Below, piece after piece: positions 23,229 through 33,562 of a stretch of 64,000 nt of DNA. Origin of the DNA: Lepiota brunneoincarnata (taxonomy: Eukaryota; Basidiomycota; Agaricomycetes; Agaricales; Agaricaceae). Made by a program: the position numbers and the translations under genes. Position 1 is the first letter of the stretch; each line of letters begins with the position of its first letter. Under the pieces are notes generated by a model. It did not search any database. It was not told the DNA's origin and saw only the letters and a list, made by a program, of their open reading frames with translations. The stretch covers positions 1,116,001 through 1,180,000 of the forward strand of contig JAEBUN010000011.1 of the NCBI GenBank assembly GCA_023014365.1, read 5' to 3'.

Positions 23229-26200
23229 TCACGGCGCAAACTCCAACCCTGCAAGATCACTCCCGCTCCGCCTCTCGCTCCGCCCCTCGTTGCCATGACT
23301 AGCAATATCCAAAACTTCCTGATAAAGAAACATACCCTCCCCAGAACTCGAAGACTCAACATGCCGTGCATCCCTATCCCTATCCCGCTTCCACTTTTTC
23401 CACTGCCCTTCCTTCTCCTTGTTCTTATTCCGCGGCGACCGGCTCCTCGACGTCGCACCCACCCTCTTTCCCCCACCCACATTCAGAACCGCAACAGCCG
23501 CAAGCTCATCCAATATCCCTCGACTCCCCTTCCTCGACTTGCCCCTCTCTTTCTCCTTCTCTCTCTCTTTTTCTTTACCAACTCGCTCACTTCCCCTCCC
23601 CCTCTCCCTCGTGTCCCCATCTCCACCCTCAACCTCCTTCACGTCGGGCGGCGTAGAATACTCATACATAAACGAGCTCGGCTGCGTCCGTTTCCTCACC
23701 CTCCTCGCACCTCCTTCATGTTCCCACAAATACCCAGCACTCCTCCCTCTCAACCATTCCTTTACATCACTTCCGCATTCGCGTTCATCCTCATCCTCAT
23801 CTTCATCATCATACAACAGGTCCAATGACCTTCGAGGGGCATATAAAATCGGTGAGGGACTACGCGGGCTTTCAATAACCTGCACACCAAGACTGGCACC
23901 GCCACCACCACCACCACCATTCGCTACATCCTGGTTGGGCGAGGCCGGCGGGTGATATATATATCTATACGACCTCAACTGAGATCGTCTCCTCCTTCGG
24001 GGTCGATGAGCGCCATGGAACAACGATGAATCATCAGAATGATACGATATAGGCGAAGACGGGTTCCCCTGCTTATATTTCTTGCTCCCTCCACGCTTTC
24101 GTCGGTACTTGGAAGAAGTCGAAGAACCCGCGAATCGCGATGACTGAGGACTATGCCACAACCCATGTGGGGAGAGTCGTTCTCGCCCCGCCGTGGTAGT
24201 TCCTATCGCCGCCCCACCAGGACTTCCATCATCATCATCATCACCATCATCGACATCCTCTTCCTCCTCTGAATCCGCGCCTCCGCGCCTCGCGTAGACA
24301 ATCGGCGACGGACCCCTCTCAAAGTCGTCATCATATTGATTGTCGACAAAGACCTCTACCACGGGTTCGCCAGAAGAACAAGTCGACGTCGGAGAGATAG
24401 GCACCCGGAGTAGCTTATCGTCATATTGCACCCCCTCTTCCTCCGCGTAACCCAAATGGGTTTCAAATTGTCGATGTTGACGAATTCCATTAATATAGGA
24501 AGCGTCAATTTCATGCGCGTCAAGCTTTTGGTAGGATGGGAATCCTTCCCCGTCGGAGGATATCAATGAGAAGTCAGGACAGGGATCTAGAGGGTCCGTT
24601 TCACCCTCGTTGCGTCGGCGCTCTCCGGAGAGGCCGGTGCACGATGGCTGGGATGTTGAAGATGGAGGGGAATAAGTTGTTCCCGATGGAGGGAAACTGC
24701 CAGAACTAGACGTGGTGGCGCTGTTGATGGTTATTACGGGAGGGAGGCGTGGTGGAGTGGAAAGAAAGGGAGAAGGTGGTATAGAGCGAGAAGATGGGGA
24801 ATATACCAAAGGCAAGCCAGTGGGTTTGTAAGAGTTGAAATCCGCAAGTGCACGAGTGCCCGAAAGAGAGTGTGAGTGAGCAGGTGGGGAGGACGAAGGG
24901 GAGGCAGGGATGCTACGTATTGGTAAAACTTTTGTCGTTGCCATCATTGTTGTTGCCGTAAGGATGGGTTTTGACATCGAAGGCCCCAGATTCGACGTTG
25001 GTGGCGGAGAGGCGCTGACCAATTTGGTTGTATTCATGACCACCCCTAGCGACAGCCTTTTCGGCGTAGGCTGGGCCAGCTGAGTGGGTGTATGCCTTGA
25101 TCTAGGACCTACTACACGTGGACCAAGACTATCCTGTTTGTCGATCAAGCACTCTCGTTTTGTCATGGAGCGCGAACGCAAACGGGGCGCGCCAGGGTGG
25201 ACGGGAGACGGGGAGTTGTTAATAGCTGTTCTCACGCCCTGAATGGCGGATAGCGGGCTTTGTGGCTGCGTTTTTGACGGGCAGAGGGGTCGCAAATCAC
25301 TTGGCCTTGAAGCAGATGCCCACGAATTGGGTATAGCCTCGAGCATATTCGAGCCAGGACCGGGGCTTGTTCTCGGCCGGCGAACGCGGCGGGCAGGGGG
25401 CGGCATGTACCTGGTCGAGGACGACGGGGTTAATATATCTGCCTTGGCCATACGAGACGAAGGCGCTGAAAGCACATAAACAGTGAAGTGAGTTGAGCGC
25501 CCTCTCCTGCGGGGACTGAAGATTGCCTGACCTTTATCGGAACTGCTGGAATCGAGAATGGCCATGGATTGATATCGTAGATTGATGCCACTCTGAGGGT
25601 TCGAATTCCCAGCCCTAGTAACTCCAGCAATAAGTATTCTGGAAGCCGGAGGTCTTTGGGAAGGTGGCTGTTGTTGCATAAGCTGTTGAGACGAAGAGGA
25701 AGAAGGGGTGTTCCAAAGAATGTTAGTGTTGATGGTGATTGTTGGTCTGGCAGGGGAGATCGAAGGTCCCGGTGACCTACTCGGCGCCGGTTCTGGCGAG
25801 GTGGGACCGGCGGATATATTTGGGGCGGAGGAATCTGCGGCAGATATAGGTGCGCTGGGGTTGGGTGATGGGAGATGGGAAGTGAGGGAGGTGGGGGGTT
25901 GTGATGAGTCTCGCTCGGACGGGACTATCCTAGACGGTGAGGGGGTGTGAGAGTTTGCAAAAGAAGCGGCATCACGACGCGTCGTGCTTGCCGGTATCCG
26001 GGCAGGCGACGTGGCCGTGTGAGGGGAATGATAAGGTAGAGGAGACAACACAGCTTGAGTGAATGGGAACGACCTCTTCCTTGTGATAGCACCCGTGGTA
26101 TGTTGCTGTTGGCAACGAGGATCCCGGCTGAATTCAGTCTCTCTGGCTACATAAGCCGGGACATGGTGGGAGGAGGGCGGGGTGAGCGCCATACACCCCG

Positions 26201-26513
26201 GAAGTTTTGAGGAGGGTGGTGGTAGGTGGCTCGCGACGAAGCTGCCAAAGGCGGGAGAAGAGAAGGCTGGTGGTTCGAGGGAAGGAGTGGCGGCGTTGAT
26301 GGCGTGGTCGAAAGGCGGACGGGAGTTGGGGGAAGGAGGGTGGGAGAAAAGGGGGTCGGACTTGGTGGCACTAGAGAGAGAGGTTGAAGGCGCGCCAAAG
26401 AGAAGACCGCGAAGACGAGGTGTATTTACGAAATAGGTAGTGGTATTCTTGTAGCCATCCAGTGGTGGATCTACCGTTGGCGGCTCTGGAAAGGCAGAGA
26501 CCGAGAGAGCCAT
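23229..26513 (-). CDS. Ser/Pro-rich intrinsically disordered protein, 1094 residues
   Basis: A single uninterrupted frame of 1094 codons. The first 600 residues are Ser/Pro/Thr-rich with short runs (S-S-S-S-S, Q-Q). There is an acidic stretch with an Asp run at about 750-765, a Gly run at about 870-877, an acidic D-E-D-E-D-E-D-E block at about 910, and a basic Arg/Lys/Glu-rich block with S-R-S-R-S-P near 1030. Only three short segments look ordered: residues 20-40 (T-T-Y-F-V-N-T-P-R-L-R-G-L-L-F-G), about 660-700 (F-P-S-Y-Q-K-L-D-A-H-E-I-D-A-S-Y), and the last 40 (G-M-F-L-Y-Q-E-V-L-D-I-A-S-H). Composition suggests a nuclear or signalling scaffold, but no domain supports this. The first Met (26513) is used. 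The frame has no break over 3.3 kb. Confidence 0.75.
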   Translation of the reverse strand: MALSVSAFPEPPTVDPPLDGYKNTTTYFVNTPRLRGLLFGAPSTSLSSATKSDPLFSHPPSPNSRPPFDHAINAATPSLEPPAFSSPAFGSFVASHLPPPSSKLPGCMALTPPSSHHVPAYVARETEFSRDPRCQQQHTTGAITRKRSFPFTQAVLSPLPYHSPHTATSPARIPASTTRRDAASFANSHTPSPSRIVPSERDSSQPPTSLTSHLPSPNPSAPISAADSSAPNISAGPTSPEPAPSRSPGPSISPARPTITINTNILWNTPSSSSSQQLMQQQPPSQRPPASRILIAGVTRAGNSNPQSGINLRYQSMAILDSSSSDKGQAIFSPRRRGRSTHFTVYVLSAPSSRMAKADILTPSSSTRYMPPPARRVRRPRTSPGPGSNMLEAIPNSWASASRPSDLRPLCPSKTQPQSPLSAIQGVRTAINNSPSPVHPGAPRLRSRSMTKRECLIDKQDSLGPRVVGPRSRHTPTQLAQPTPKRLSLGVVMNTTKLVSASPPPTSNLGPSMSKPILTATTMMATTKVLPIRSIPASPSSSPPAHSHSLSGTRALADFNSYKPTGLPLVYSPSSRSIPPSPFLSTPPRLPPVITINSATTSSSGSFPPSGTTYSPPSSTSQPSCTGLSGERRRNEGETDPLDPCPDFSLISSDGEGFPSYQKLDAHEIDASYINGIRQHRQFETHLGYAEEEGVQYDDKLLRVPISPTSTCSSGEPVVEVFVDNQYDDDFERGPSPIVYARRGGADSEEEEDVDDGDDDDDGSPGGAAIGTTTAGRERLSPHGLWHSPQSSRFAGSSTSSKYRRKRGGSKKYKQGNPSSPISYHSDDSSLFHGAHRPRRRRRSQLRSYRYIYHPPASPNQDVANGGGGGGGASLGVQVIESPRSPSPILYAPRRSLDLLYDDEDEDEDERECGSDVKEWLRGRSAGYLWEHEGGARRVRKRTQPSSFMYEYSTPPDVKEVEGGDGDTRERGRGSERVGKEKEREKEKERGKSRKGSRGILDELAAVAVLNVGGGKRVGATSRSRSPRNKNKEKEGQWKKWKRDRDRDARHVESSSSGEGMFLYQEVLDIASHGNEGRSERRSGSDLAGLEFAP

Positions 26514-28899
26514 TGGAAGGGAAGGATTAAGAAAAGAGGGGCACAGAGGATTTTGTAGAGTACCTCAAGTGTTTCATCCGTGCACCCCTCTCGCCTCATA
26601 CGCCAAGCCATTCCTGGCTGCGTCTCTCTCCATGCGTAATATCTTTATCCCATAAATGCATCCGTGAAACAAATCAGGGCAGCATCATTGTCCCCATCTG
26701 GCCTCCCCCATCGTCGACTTTTGCAGGCCCTGCAACCGGTCCGCCTGGGGGGAGGGGATGCGGGCCAACTCGTCGCCATCATGCATCAATGATTTGCATC
26801 CATTTGAACAAGGTACGGCCGGCTAATTTCAGACAATTCCCGGCTATCACGGAAGTTGCTCTCTTGACAAGTGATAAAGGTCAGCTGTACGCCGTACCAC
26901 GCAGCCATGCTAGTTAATCCTACATGCGACGAACTCTGGCTCTCTCCATTCCCCATTTCTTTCCTTGATATATACTACCAGCGTTACTTCAAAAGCATGA
27001 CCAATCAAATACCATCAATACTTTTTCCCAGAACCCACATCTCCCACGCGTCCGTCCATCGGCCCTTGGAAACAACAGAACACACAAACGCAGGGAAACA
27101 GCAACACGGCCGTCGCCGTCAATTCTGCCCTCCGTGACACACCAAAGTGTTTTATGTACCACCCCCTACCACCAGCACCAGCACCCCCCACCCCCCTTCA
27201 TTCTGTCAGAATCCACTCCAACACACGCGAAATTCGCGGATTGTTGGTTTCCGCTAGGGCGCTACCCCTTGTTATGTATCAAGTGTAAGCCGAACTTGCC
27301 GCTCGTCCGAACCTCAGGCTCTCTCCGACCCGTACTTGCCGCAAATAGGGAGGATATAAGTATTCTCGGTATCGATCGCCAGTATTGGAAAGTAACTCTT
27401 TTGAGCGACTGCACCCGGCGTTTCACATAATTGATTCAGGGAATCACGGCCGTTGGCATAGATAATACGATATCGAGACGTCTGTCGCTTCTTTTGTCGA
27501 CAAACACCTGCTGTTGTTGAACAGGGATCTGGGGGGGGGCTGTTAATCAACACTGACTACTTAACATGGGTGCTTTAACACTCCATCAAAATAACTCTAC
27601 ACAATCATGACAGCTGTTCCGCAAACAATAACCTGTCCGGACGCAGTAGGTATGTCTATTTTTGTAACTTATATTGGCCAGAGTCATTCTAGTAGAGTTT
27701 CTGTCGTGCGCTGCAACTGTGGCTTAGGCTGCACTTGGTCTCCACCGGGAAGGCCCGTGTATGACTACCAAGCTGGATCGGACTCTCCTTATCCAATGGT
27801 TGGCGGGAGTTCCAGGCATCTTGCTGCATGAGAATTTCGCACCACTTCTCTCTCGGAATACTCATCCCACTCCGCAATGAACGGCGCGAAGGATGATAAT
27901 AACAGCAAAGAATTACTACCTGACAAGAGAAGCAGAGTCTCGGCGGCTACTTATAACTCCGCTTATGCGCCTCTACCCGCGTCTCGAGCAGCCAATGGGC
28001 GAGGTGGGACACGGAGCCGAAGTAAGCAGCAGCAGTGCGCAGCTGCGGCTGGCTGTGCTTGTCATTGGAATCCCGGTCACCCAGGTGGGGAAAACGGGAG
28101 ATGTGGCCAGGTCGAAAGAAGTGCGGAAAATACATATCGAGCTTTCAGCCAAGGAGTGGGAAGACAGGCCAGTACGAGTACAAGTTAAGACTCGTTTGGC
28201 AACGAAGGGATTGAGGTACACCAGGAACAGTCATAGTGTTCCTTGAGTTAATCATTACACCATGAAACACAACAACGGGGGACTTACTGCATACGACACT
28301 ACCTACCTGGAGAATCTGCGGTTCGAATTCATCGGACAGTCGGTACTGGAATGGAGACGATCGGAAACGAATGGAGGGTTAAGGGACAACTGATGCCGTT
28401 GAACCACTTAGCCAAGTGCCCTACAGCCGCAGTACCATCTTATACATCATACTCTGGGCAGTAGTGACACCCCCCCCAGCTTCTAGTCTAATGGCGTTAT
28501 TGGAAACTGATATCCGCATAGAACAAGACCTACAAGAGCCTACAGGTGTGGGGCTCTGACGAGCCTTGCTGACGCCTCTAATTTCATCAGCACCATAATT
28601 TCAATAACCTGAACATCGGTCGAATCATCTCACTTCGCATTACCTTATTGCGCCACCTCCGATCGTGCAGCATAATTGGGCCTTGAGAATACTTGTACAA
28701 TGAGCTTACATTGTTATCCCTCACAATGTTTATATAGAAGTCACGATCGGCTGTATCACGCGCGGCCATTTCAACTCTTATCAGAGTTTTCCCCATGTTT
28801 GTTCCCCACTCGTTCCGGCCCATTATAGCTTGTTGATGAGATTGTAAAAGCTTTTTATGCTGAAGAGTGATAATTTCATTGACCCATATTTAGTATCAA
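26514..28899. other. Intergenic, no supported gene
   Basis: Upstream region of the disordered-protein gene followed by about 2 kb with only short frames. A stretch at 28385-28430 on the minus strand resembles a tRNA A box but has no partner arms. CpG content is still normal, so this belongs to the gene-bearing side of the boundary. Confidence 0.45.
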
Positions 28900-31019
28900 A
28901 ACAATAACCGTCAAGTATGCCAAAGACAATTGCAGGCCCGAATCCGGCGATATAGGGGGCGACTCCAGGCTCTTAATGATTTGATCCAAACCATATGGGA
29001 AAAAAGAGCAGGTATGAGCGTCCGTATCATACCCTCGCAACAATTGGATCTCAGTCGTTATTGCAAAGCTGGTACCCAGAGTGGTGGGTGAGTTTTTACA
29101 CCAACTTGGTTGAAGCTCGAAAAAAGAAAGGGAGCCAACGCTCAGGGAGCTAAAGCCCAACAAACCGTGAAAACAAGAGGTACGTCACTACTTGCTGCAT
29201 GCCCAGCCTGTTAACCCACATATCCATTCTCCACGGTAGGTTAATGAAGTAGGGAACGGATTTCGGTATTCCGGTGGAGGCGGTGGAGAAACATTTTGTG
29301 TTTAAGGAACTACAATTGCCGCTGATCATCAAAAATGGGTCGGAACAAACCCAATGACACTGGAGACGATCAGAGGGATGCAATTATCCCAAAACCCCAC
29401 ACACATATGCATGCCCAGTTGTTGGTCAAGCAGGTATTGGGGCTGGGTTTTGAGATACCATCCAGGGCGGTGGTGAAAATGGATCTCCCCACCAAGATGC
29501 AAATCCCTGCCTCCATGAATGGGCGACAATGGTCAGAAGAACCTCAAGAACCATGTTGGTATGGGGTTCCAGTTTGGTCGTGGAGATTGTGAATGAGAAG
29601 GAAAACATCATGAAGGAAAGGTTTAGCACTATACTGCAAATGAATCTGGCATGTCCATCAAGGAAAAGCCATGACAGCCCAACTTGATTGAAGACACATT
29701 GCCTGCACCCTCACATAATGAGCCCTCTCAGTTCATCTGTGGACCAGGACAAGATTGGTTTATACTTTGAGCATGTCTCTCCGTACATTTGTTTCTTTTT
29801 GCTCTTTGTCCTGATCAACACATATCTTTGCTCAGAAGGACTTCACAAGGTGCTGTACATGACTTTTAATTCACTTGGTGGGGCTCTCTGGGGCCTCCAG
29901 ACCTCTACACTGTCGTTCACTTGGCTCCAGCAGGTAGGGGATAATTGAATCACAAGCAATTACCACAAGTTCCACTTTCACCAATTATGCTCTTCAGACT
30001 TCTTGAGAAGCCCTCTCTATCAAGCCCAGAATTATCAAAGTGCTCTTGTTCTGTATTCTGAAATAGCATGATCACACTCAGTTCTTATTCCCTTTCCCCA
30101 CCCATACAATCTCACCCACACATTCCCCTTCAATGCTGCAAATTCTTATATGTCAAGATATGGCTTCATAACAACACAAAATCATTTATCTGCCCAAACC
30201 ACTTGAGTTGGTCCAGCAACTTAAGACTCAACTCCATACAAGAATCAGCCTCCTCTGCATTGTTCTCTGATAAGCTGAACAAGCTGTTTCAACATCAATA
30301 GGGAAAGTCACTTGCAAGAGTCAGGGGTGGGTTCTTGGCTTGATTCTGATTTGTTTCTGATCCTCTTCTTCTACTAGATTCAACTAGTGTAAGTGACTGC
30401 CCTTGATTCTGGTAGCTACCACAACTTGATCCTTCAATACCACCAGAGATGGTAAAGCTTACAGTACAATACAACATAAGTAAATTGTTCAATAAAGAAA
30501 GTTATATAGCTAAGGAGTCACATCACATGAGTGAGAAGAATTGAGGAATCAGAATCACAGTTTTGAGTCCAGAGTCAAAGTACAGTTCTGTGATTCTTGG
30601 ACTTCTGGTCCAAAACAAGGGTGTGAGAAATGAGATCAGAATCAAGCCAAGAATCCACCCTCAAATCCCACTCCCATAATGATGATAGAGTTTATGCAGT
30701 GGATAAGAGAATGTATAATGTAGCTGAAGTCCACATAACAAAACTGTAAGTATATGTTGAGATGCATAGTACAAGATATACCTGAAGTCCATGTAACAAA
30801 GCTGGACTCCAGGAATATAAATAGAGATGTTTTATACACATAGAATTGGAGAAAATGAAACATATGAGTAATACTAAAACATATACTCCCTCAGATGTGA
30901 GATCATAGTGACTCACTTACTCCTTGCCATATTAGCACTAGACCAAGCATTGTGGTATTATTTCTTGTTACTCCCACTTGATGAGATGCCAGGTAATACA
31001 CCCAGGTAGTCTTGAAACT
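28900..31019. other. Left edge of the CpG-depleted transposon compartment
   Basis: From about 29.6 kb CpG nearly vanishes and AT content rises. No coding frame is supported. 30500-30900 probably includes the decayed 3' LTR of the Copia remnant to its right: reading leftward, a purine run GAGGGAG at about 30891-30897 is followed by TATATGTTTTAG, and a TATTTATA box lies further on. I could not fix the LTR borders. Confidence 0.45.
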
Positions 31020-31660
31020 TCATGAAAGCTTCATGAGGAAGAGCCTTTGTAAAATGTCAGCCAGCATGTCTTTAGTAGATACATAGTCTAGCTTGATCTT
31101 GTCACATTCAACATGTTCATGGGTAGAATAATGTTGGATGTTGATATATTTTGCATGAGAGTGAGAGACAGGATTTTTGGCTAGTATGATACACCCCTGA
31201 TTGTTGGCATAGATGATTGTGGTAGTGGTTTGAGGAAAGTTGAGTTCCTTCAATAAAGTATGAAGCCAAATGGCTTCTTTGGTTGCATTGGTAGATGCTA
31301 CATATTCAACCTCTACAGATGATGTAGCAATGATGCTCTGCTTCTTTGAAGACCAAGAAACTGAGCCATCAGCTATATCAAACACAAAACCACTTACAGA
31401 CCTTCTATCATTCACATCCTATACCCAATTTGAGTCACTCCAGCCTACTAGATCAAACAAGCCCTTGGATTGTCACTCCAAGACTAAATGGAGATCCAGA
31501 GTGCCTTTAAGATAACAGAAAAATTGTTTTGCAGCTGTAAGGTGGGGAATACCTGGTTTGCCCAAAAATTGAGTAACCAAACCAACTGCAAATTGAATGT
31601 CTGGGTCAGTTTGAGTGGTGAATGATAAAGGGCCAACAAGTAAAAGATAATGAATGCCTT
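31020..31660 (-). pseudogene. Copia RNase H fragment with nonsense codons
   Basis: The open part at 31415-31020 begins D-R-R-S-V-S-G and continues with S-W-S-S-K-K-Q, S-S-V-E-V-E-Y and N-N-Q-G-C-I, the standard Copia RNase H blocks, and ends with the typical D-M-L-A-D-I-L. Upstream, to about 31660, the frame gives T-D-P-D-I-Q-F-A-V-G-L-V and L-K-G-T-L-D-L-H-L, broken by a TGA and a TAG. Both stops are explicable as C-to-T changes. Confidence 0.8.
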
Positions 31661-31764
31661 GAGTGTAAACATTGAATGTTTGTTATTCTTTTAAGTCTGC
31701 AGAACATTGAAAGAGAGAGAGACTATGGTTGATAGGAAGTAGTGTCAGAGTAGGATGTGGATTT

Positions 31765-32231
31765 TGTTAGGGCAACCTGGGGGGCTTCAACCACTCAGGG
31801 GGGGGCTGAAATGACACTGCAGGGGTATCCTAAGAAAATAGGATGAAGAAACCCCTGCAGGTGAAACTATGTATATGTATGACTTATATAATCAATATAA
31901 GTTGAACCAAACTGTAAGGGGGCTGGCAGGTTTGCCCCCCCTTATGCAAGGTATGTCTAGGGGTCTGTGGTAAAGCATCTGGGTTCAGCCACCCTAGCTG
32001 ATACCTGATACCAAACCCAGCCTCATCCTTCGGCCACTCCCATCCCTGAGTCTGATCCTGCATACAACCTATATTGTTGTATGTTGTTTGTGCATAATAT
32101 TTCTGGTAGTCTATATAGTGTTTGGTTACCTGGTCTGTGCGCAGACTGTTGCTGTACTTAAGTAGTGTGTGTACTGATTGCGATCAGCACTTGAATATTA
32201 AATTGGTTCCAGCCCTTTTACTCCCCTAACA
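31765..32231. repeat. LTR-like insertion, probable solo LTR
   Basis: 467 bases bounded by TGTTAGGG and CCCTAACA, an eight-base terminal inverted repeat of LTR type. A TATA-like TCTATATAG lies at about 32111-32119. It interrupts the Copia pol remnant between RT and RNase H. I see no five-base target duplication (GATTT on the left, CAAAC on the right), so either the borders are slightly wrong or the flanks have changed. It retains several CpG and G/C runs, so it is younger than the Copia it interrupts. Confidence 0.55.
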
Positions 32232-32537
32232 CAAACCTGGCTGTGGTGTCTGGGTGCTACATGAAAGGCAAACCTGGTTGATACAATGTGAGGAGTGAGG
32301 GTGGCTGTCTAAAGTCTACAGGAATAAGGAAGGGCAAGAGGAGGTTAAGGAAAGTGTGGGGAGTGACAAGGAAAAGGTTCATCTGGTCAATGAGGGAACA
32401 TCTGGGGCATTTTGACTGTGCTTGGGGCCTAAACATTTGAAGGGAGGGATGTACAGTGTGTTGGGAGTGTTGCTGGGGTGTTTGGAGTGTCCCCTTACAG
32501 ATTTTGCATGCCAAATTGGTTGAGATAGATGAGGCAA

Positions 32538-33356
32538 CTAGACTTGCTCATAAACAACTTGAATTCTGAGCATATATTTTAGCTTGCTGATATCAGTAAT
32601 TTTGAAGTTGTTAGTAAGATCATTCTTATATAAGATGATCTTACAATTATTTGGCCCAGCTACCACCATATCATCCATATATACAAAAACCATAAGAATA
32701 ATCTGCTTGGTATTATGCAGAATATAGAAGCCATTATCCAAAAATACCCAAATAAAGCCCAACTTTGTTAACACCTCATAAAGGTATTTCTTCCATTGTT
32801 GTCCTACTTGTTTTAATCCATATGAGGCTTTCTTCAACTGCCAATATTGTCCCTTGAATTTTGGCACCTGAACACCTTTTGGTATCTCCATATATATCTC
32901 CTCATCAAGACCACCTTGAAGATATGTACCTATGATATTGATTTGGTGGATTTTGAAGTTGAGGAATATAGTCAAGGATAGAAATACATATAAAGTGGTG
33001 AATTTCACTACAGAGGAGAAGGTTTCAGTGAAACCTCCACCAGGTACCTGTGAAAAGCCATGTGTGACAATACATGCCTTGTACTTGATATGGTTCCTAT
33101 AGCTGTTAAGCTTTTCCCTATAAACAATATTAATGCAACTACCCACAGCCTTCTTGCTAGCAGGTAAGCTGTTCACTATTTCAAACATACCTTTGTCCTT
33201 GAGCTGACCATATTCTACTTCAATAGCTTTCTTCCAACTATTAGCATTATGAGATTCAATCATCTTCCTATTGTTAGGGAATGTGTATAGGCCAAAAACC
33301 CAAGTGATATTCAAGTAAGAATTACAATTCTTGCTCATAGCTATATATATATACAA
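32538..33356 (-). pseudogene. Copia reverse transcriptase fragment
   Basis: A 272-codon open fragment with the Copia RT signature: W-K-K-A-I-E-V-E-Y at the entry, then K-A-C-I-V-T-H-G-F-S-Q-V-P-G, T-Y-L-Q-G-G-L-D-E-E-I-Y-M, K-A-S-Y-G-L-K-Q, and the catalytic Y-M-D-D-M near residue 228. In complete Copia elements Y-x-D-D sits before the tether that leads to RNase H; here the tether is disrupted by an LTR insertion. Some expected residues are changed (G-T-Y-L for the usual D-V-x-x-A-Y-L; R-I-Q-V-V for G-I-E-I), so the enzyme is probably inactive even in this stretch. Confidence 0.85.
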
Positions 33357-33450
33357 AATATCTGTGCACAGACTGGGCTACAAAAACTACAGTAACCAGA
33401 TGATATCACATGCATGACAATATCAGAGTATAAATAGATGAAATATATAG

Positions 33451-33471
33451 TAGGTCAAAAAACTGTCCCAA
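33451..33471. repeat. Stray Tc1/mariner terminal fragment
   Basis: GGTCAAAAAACTGTCCCAAT also occurs within the right inverted repeat of the neighbouring element (34838-34857), in the same orientation. It suggests an older, further-decayed insertion of the same family just to the left. Confidence 0.6.
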
Positions 33472-33562
33472 TATTTTCACAATTTGGAAAGATCAACCAA
33501 TAGTAGACCAAGGTGATTACATAAAAACTTGGGAAAATGGACAATGATAATATAGCATATTA

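Larger units (their letters stand above)
31020..33356 (-). mobile_element. Ty1/Copia retrotransposon remnant (RT and RNase H)
   Basis: Two pol pieces in the same orientation: reverse transcriptase at 33356-32538 and RNase H at about 31660-31020, split by an LTR-like insertion at 31765-32231. No gag, protease or integrase is visible upstream; a Tc1/mariner relic begins 200 bases beyond the RT start. CpG is nearly absent, and stop codons lie where Gln or Arg codons are expected, which fits long C-to-T decay. Confidence 0.85.

Noticed and set aside
23139..23955. Pro/Ser-rich plus-strand frames opposite the 1094-residue gene
   Set aside because: They mirror the Gly/Arg/Glu-rich C-terminal part of the real minus-strand gene; no independent support.
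24225..24260. ATC/CATCAT microsatellite
   Set aside because: It is the Asp run of the disordered protein, already explained as coding.
28310..28430. tRNA A-box-like TGGCTAAGTGG on the minus strand with a TTCGAA further on
   Set aside because: The anticodon and T stems do not pair, even allowing an intron; probably chance or a very decayed tRNA.
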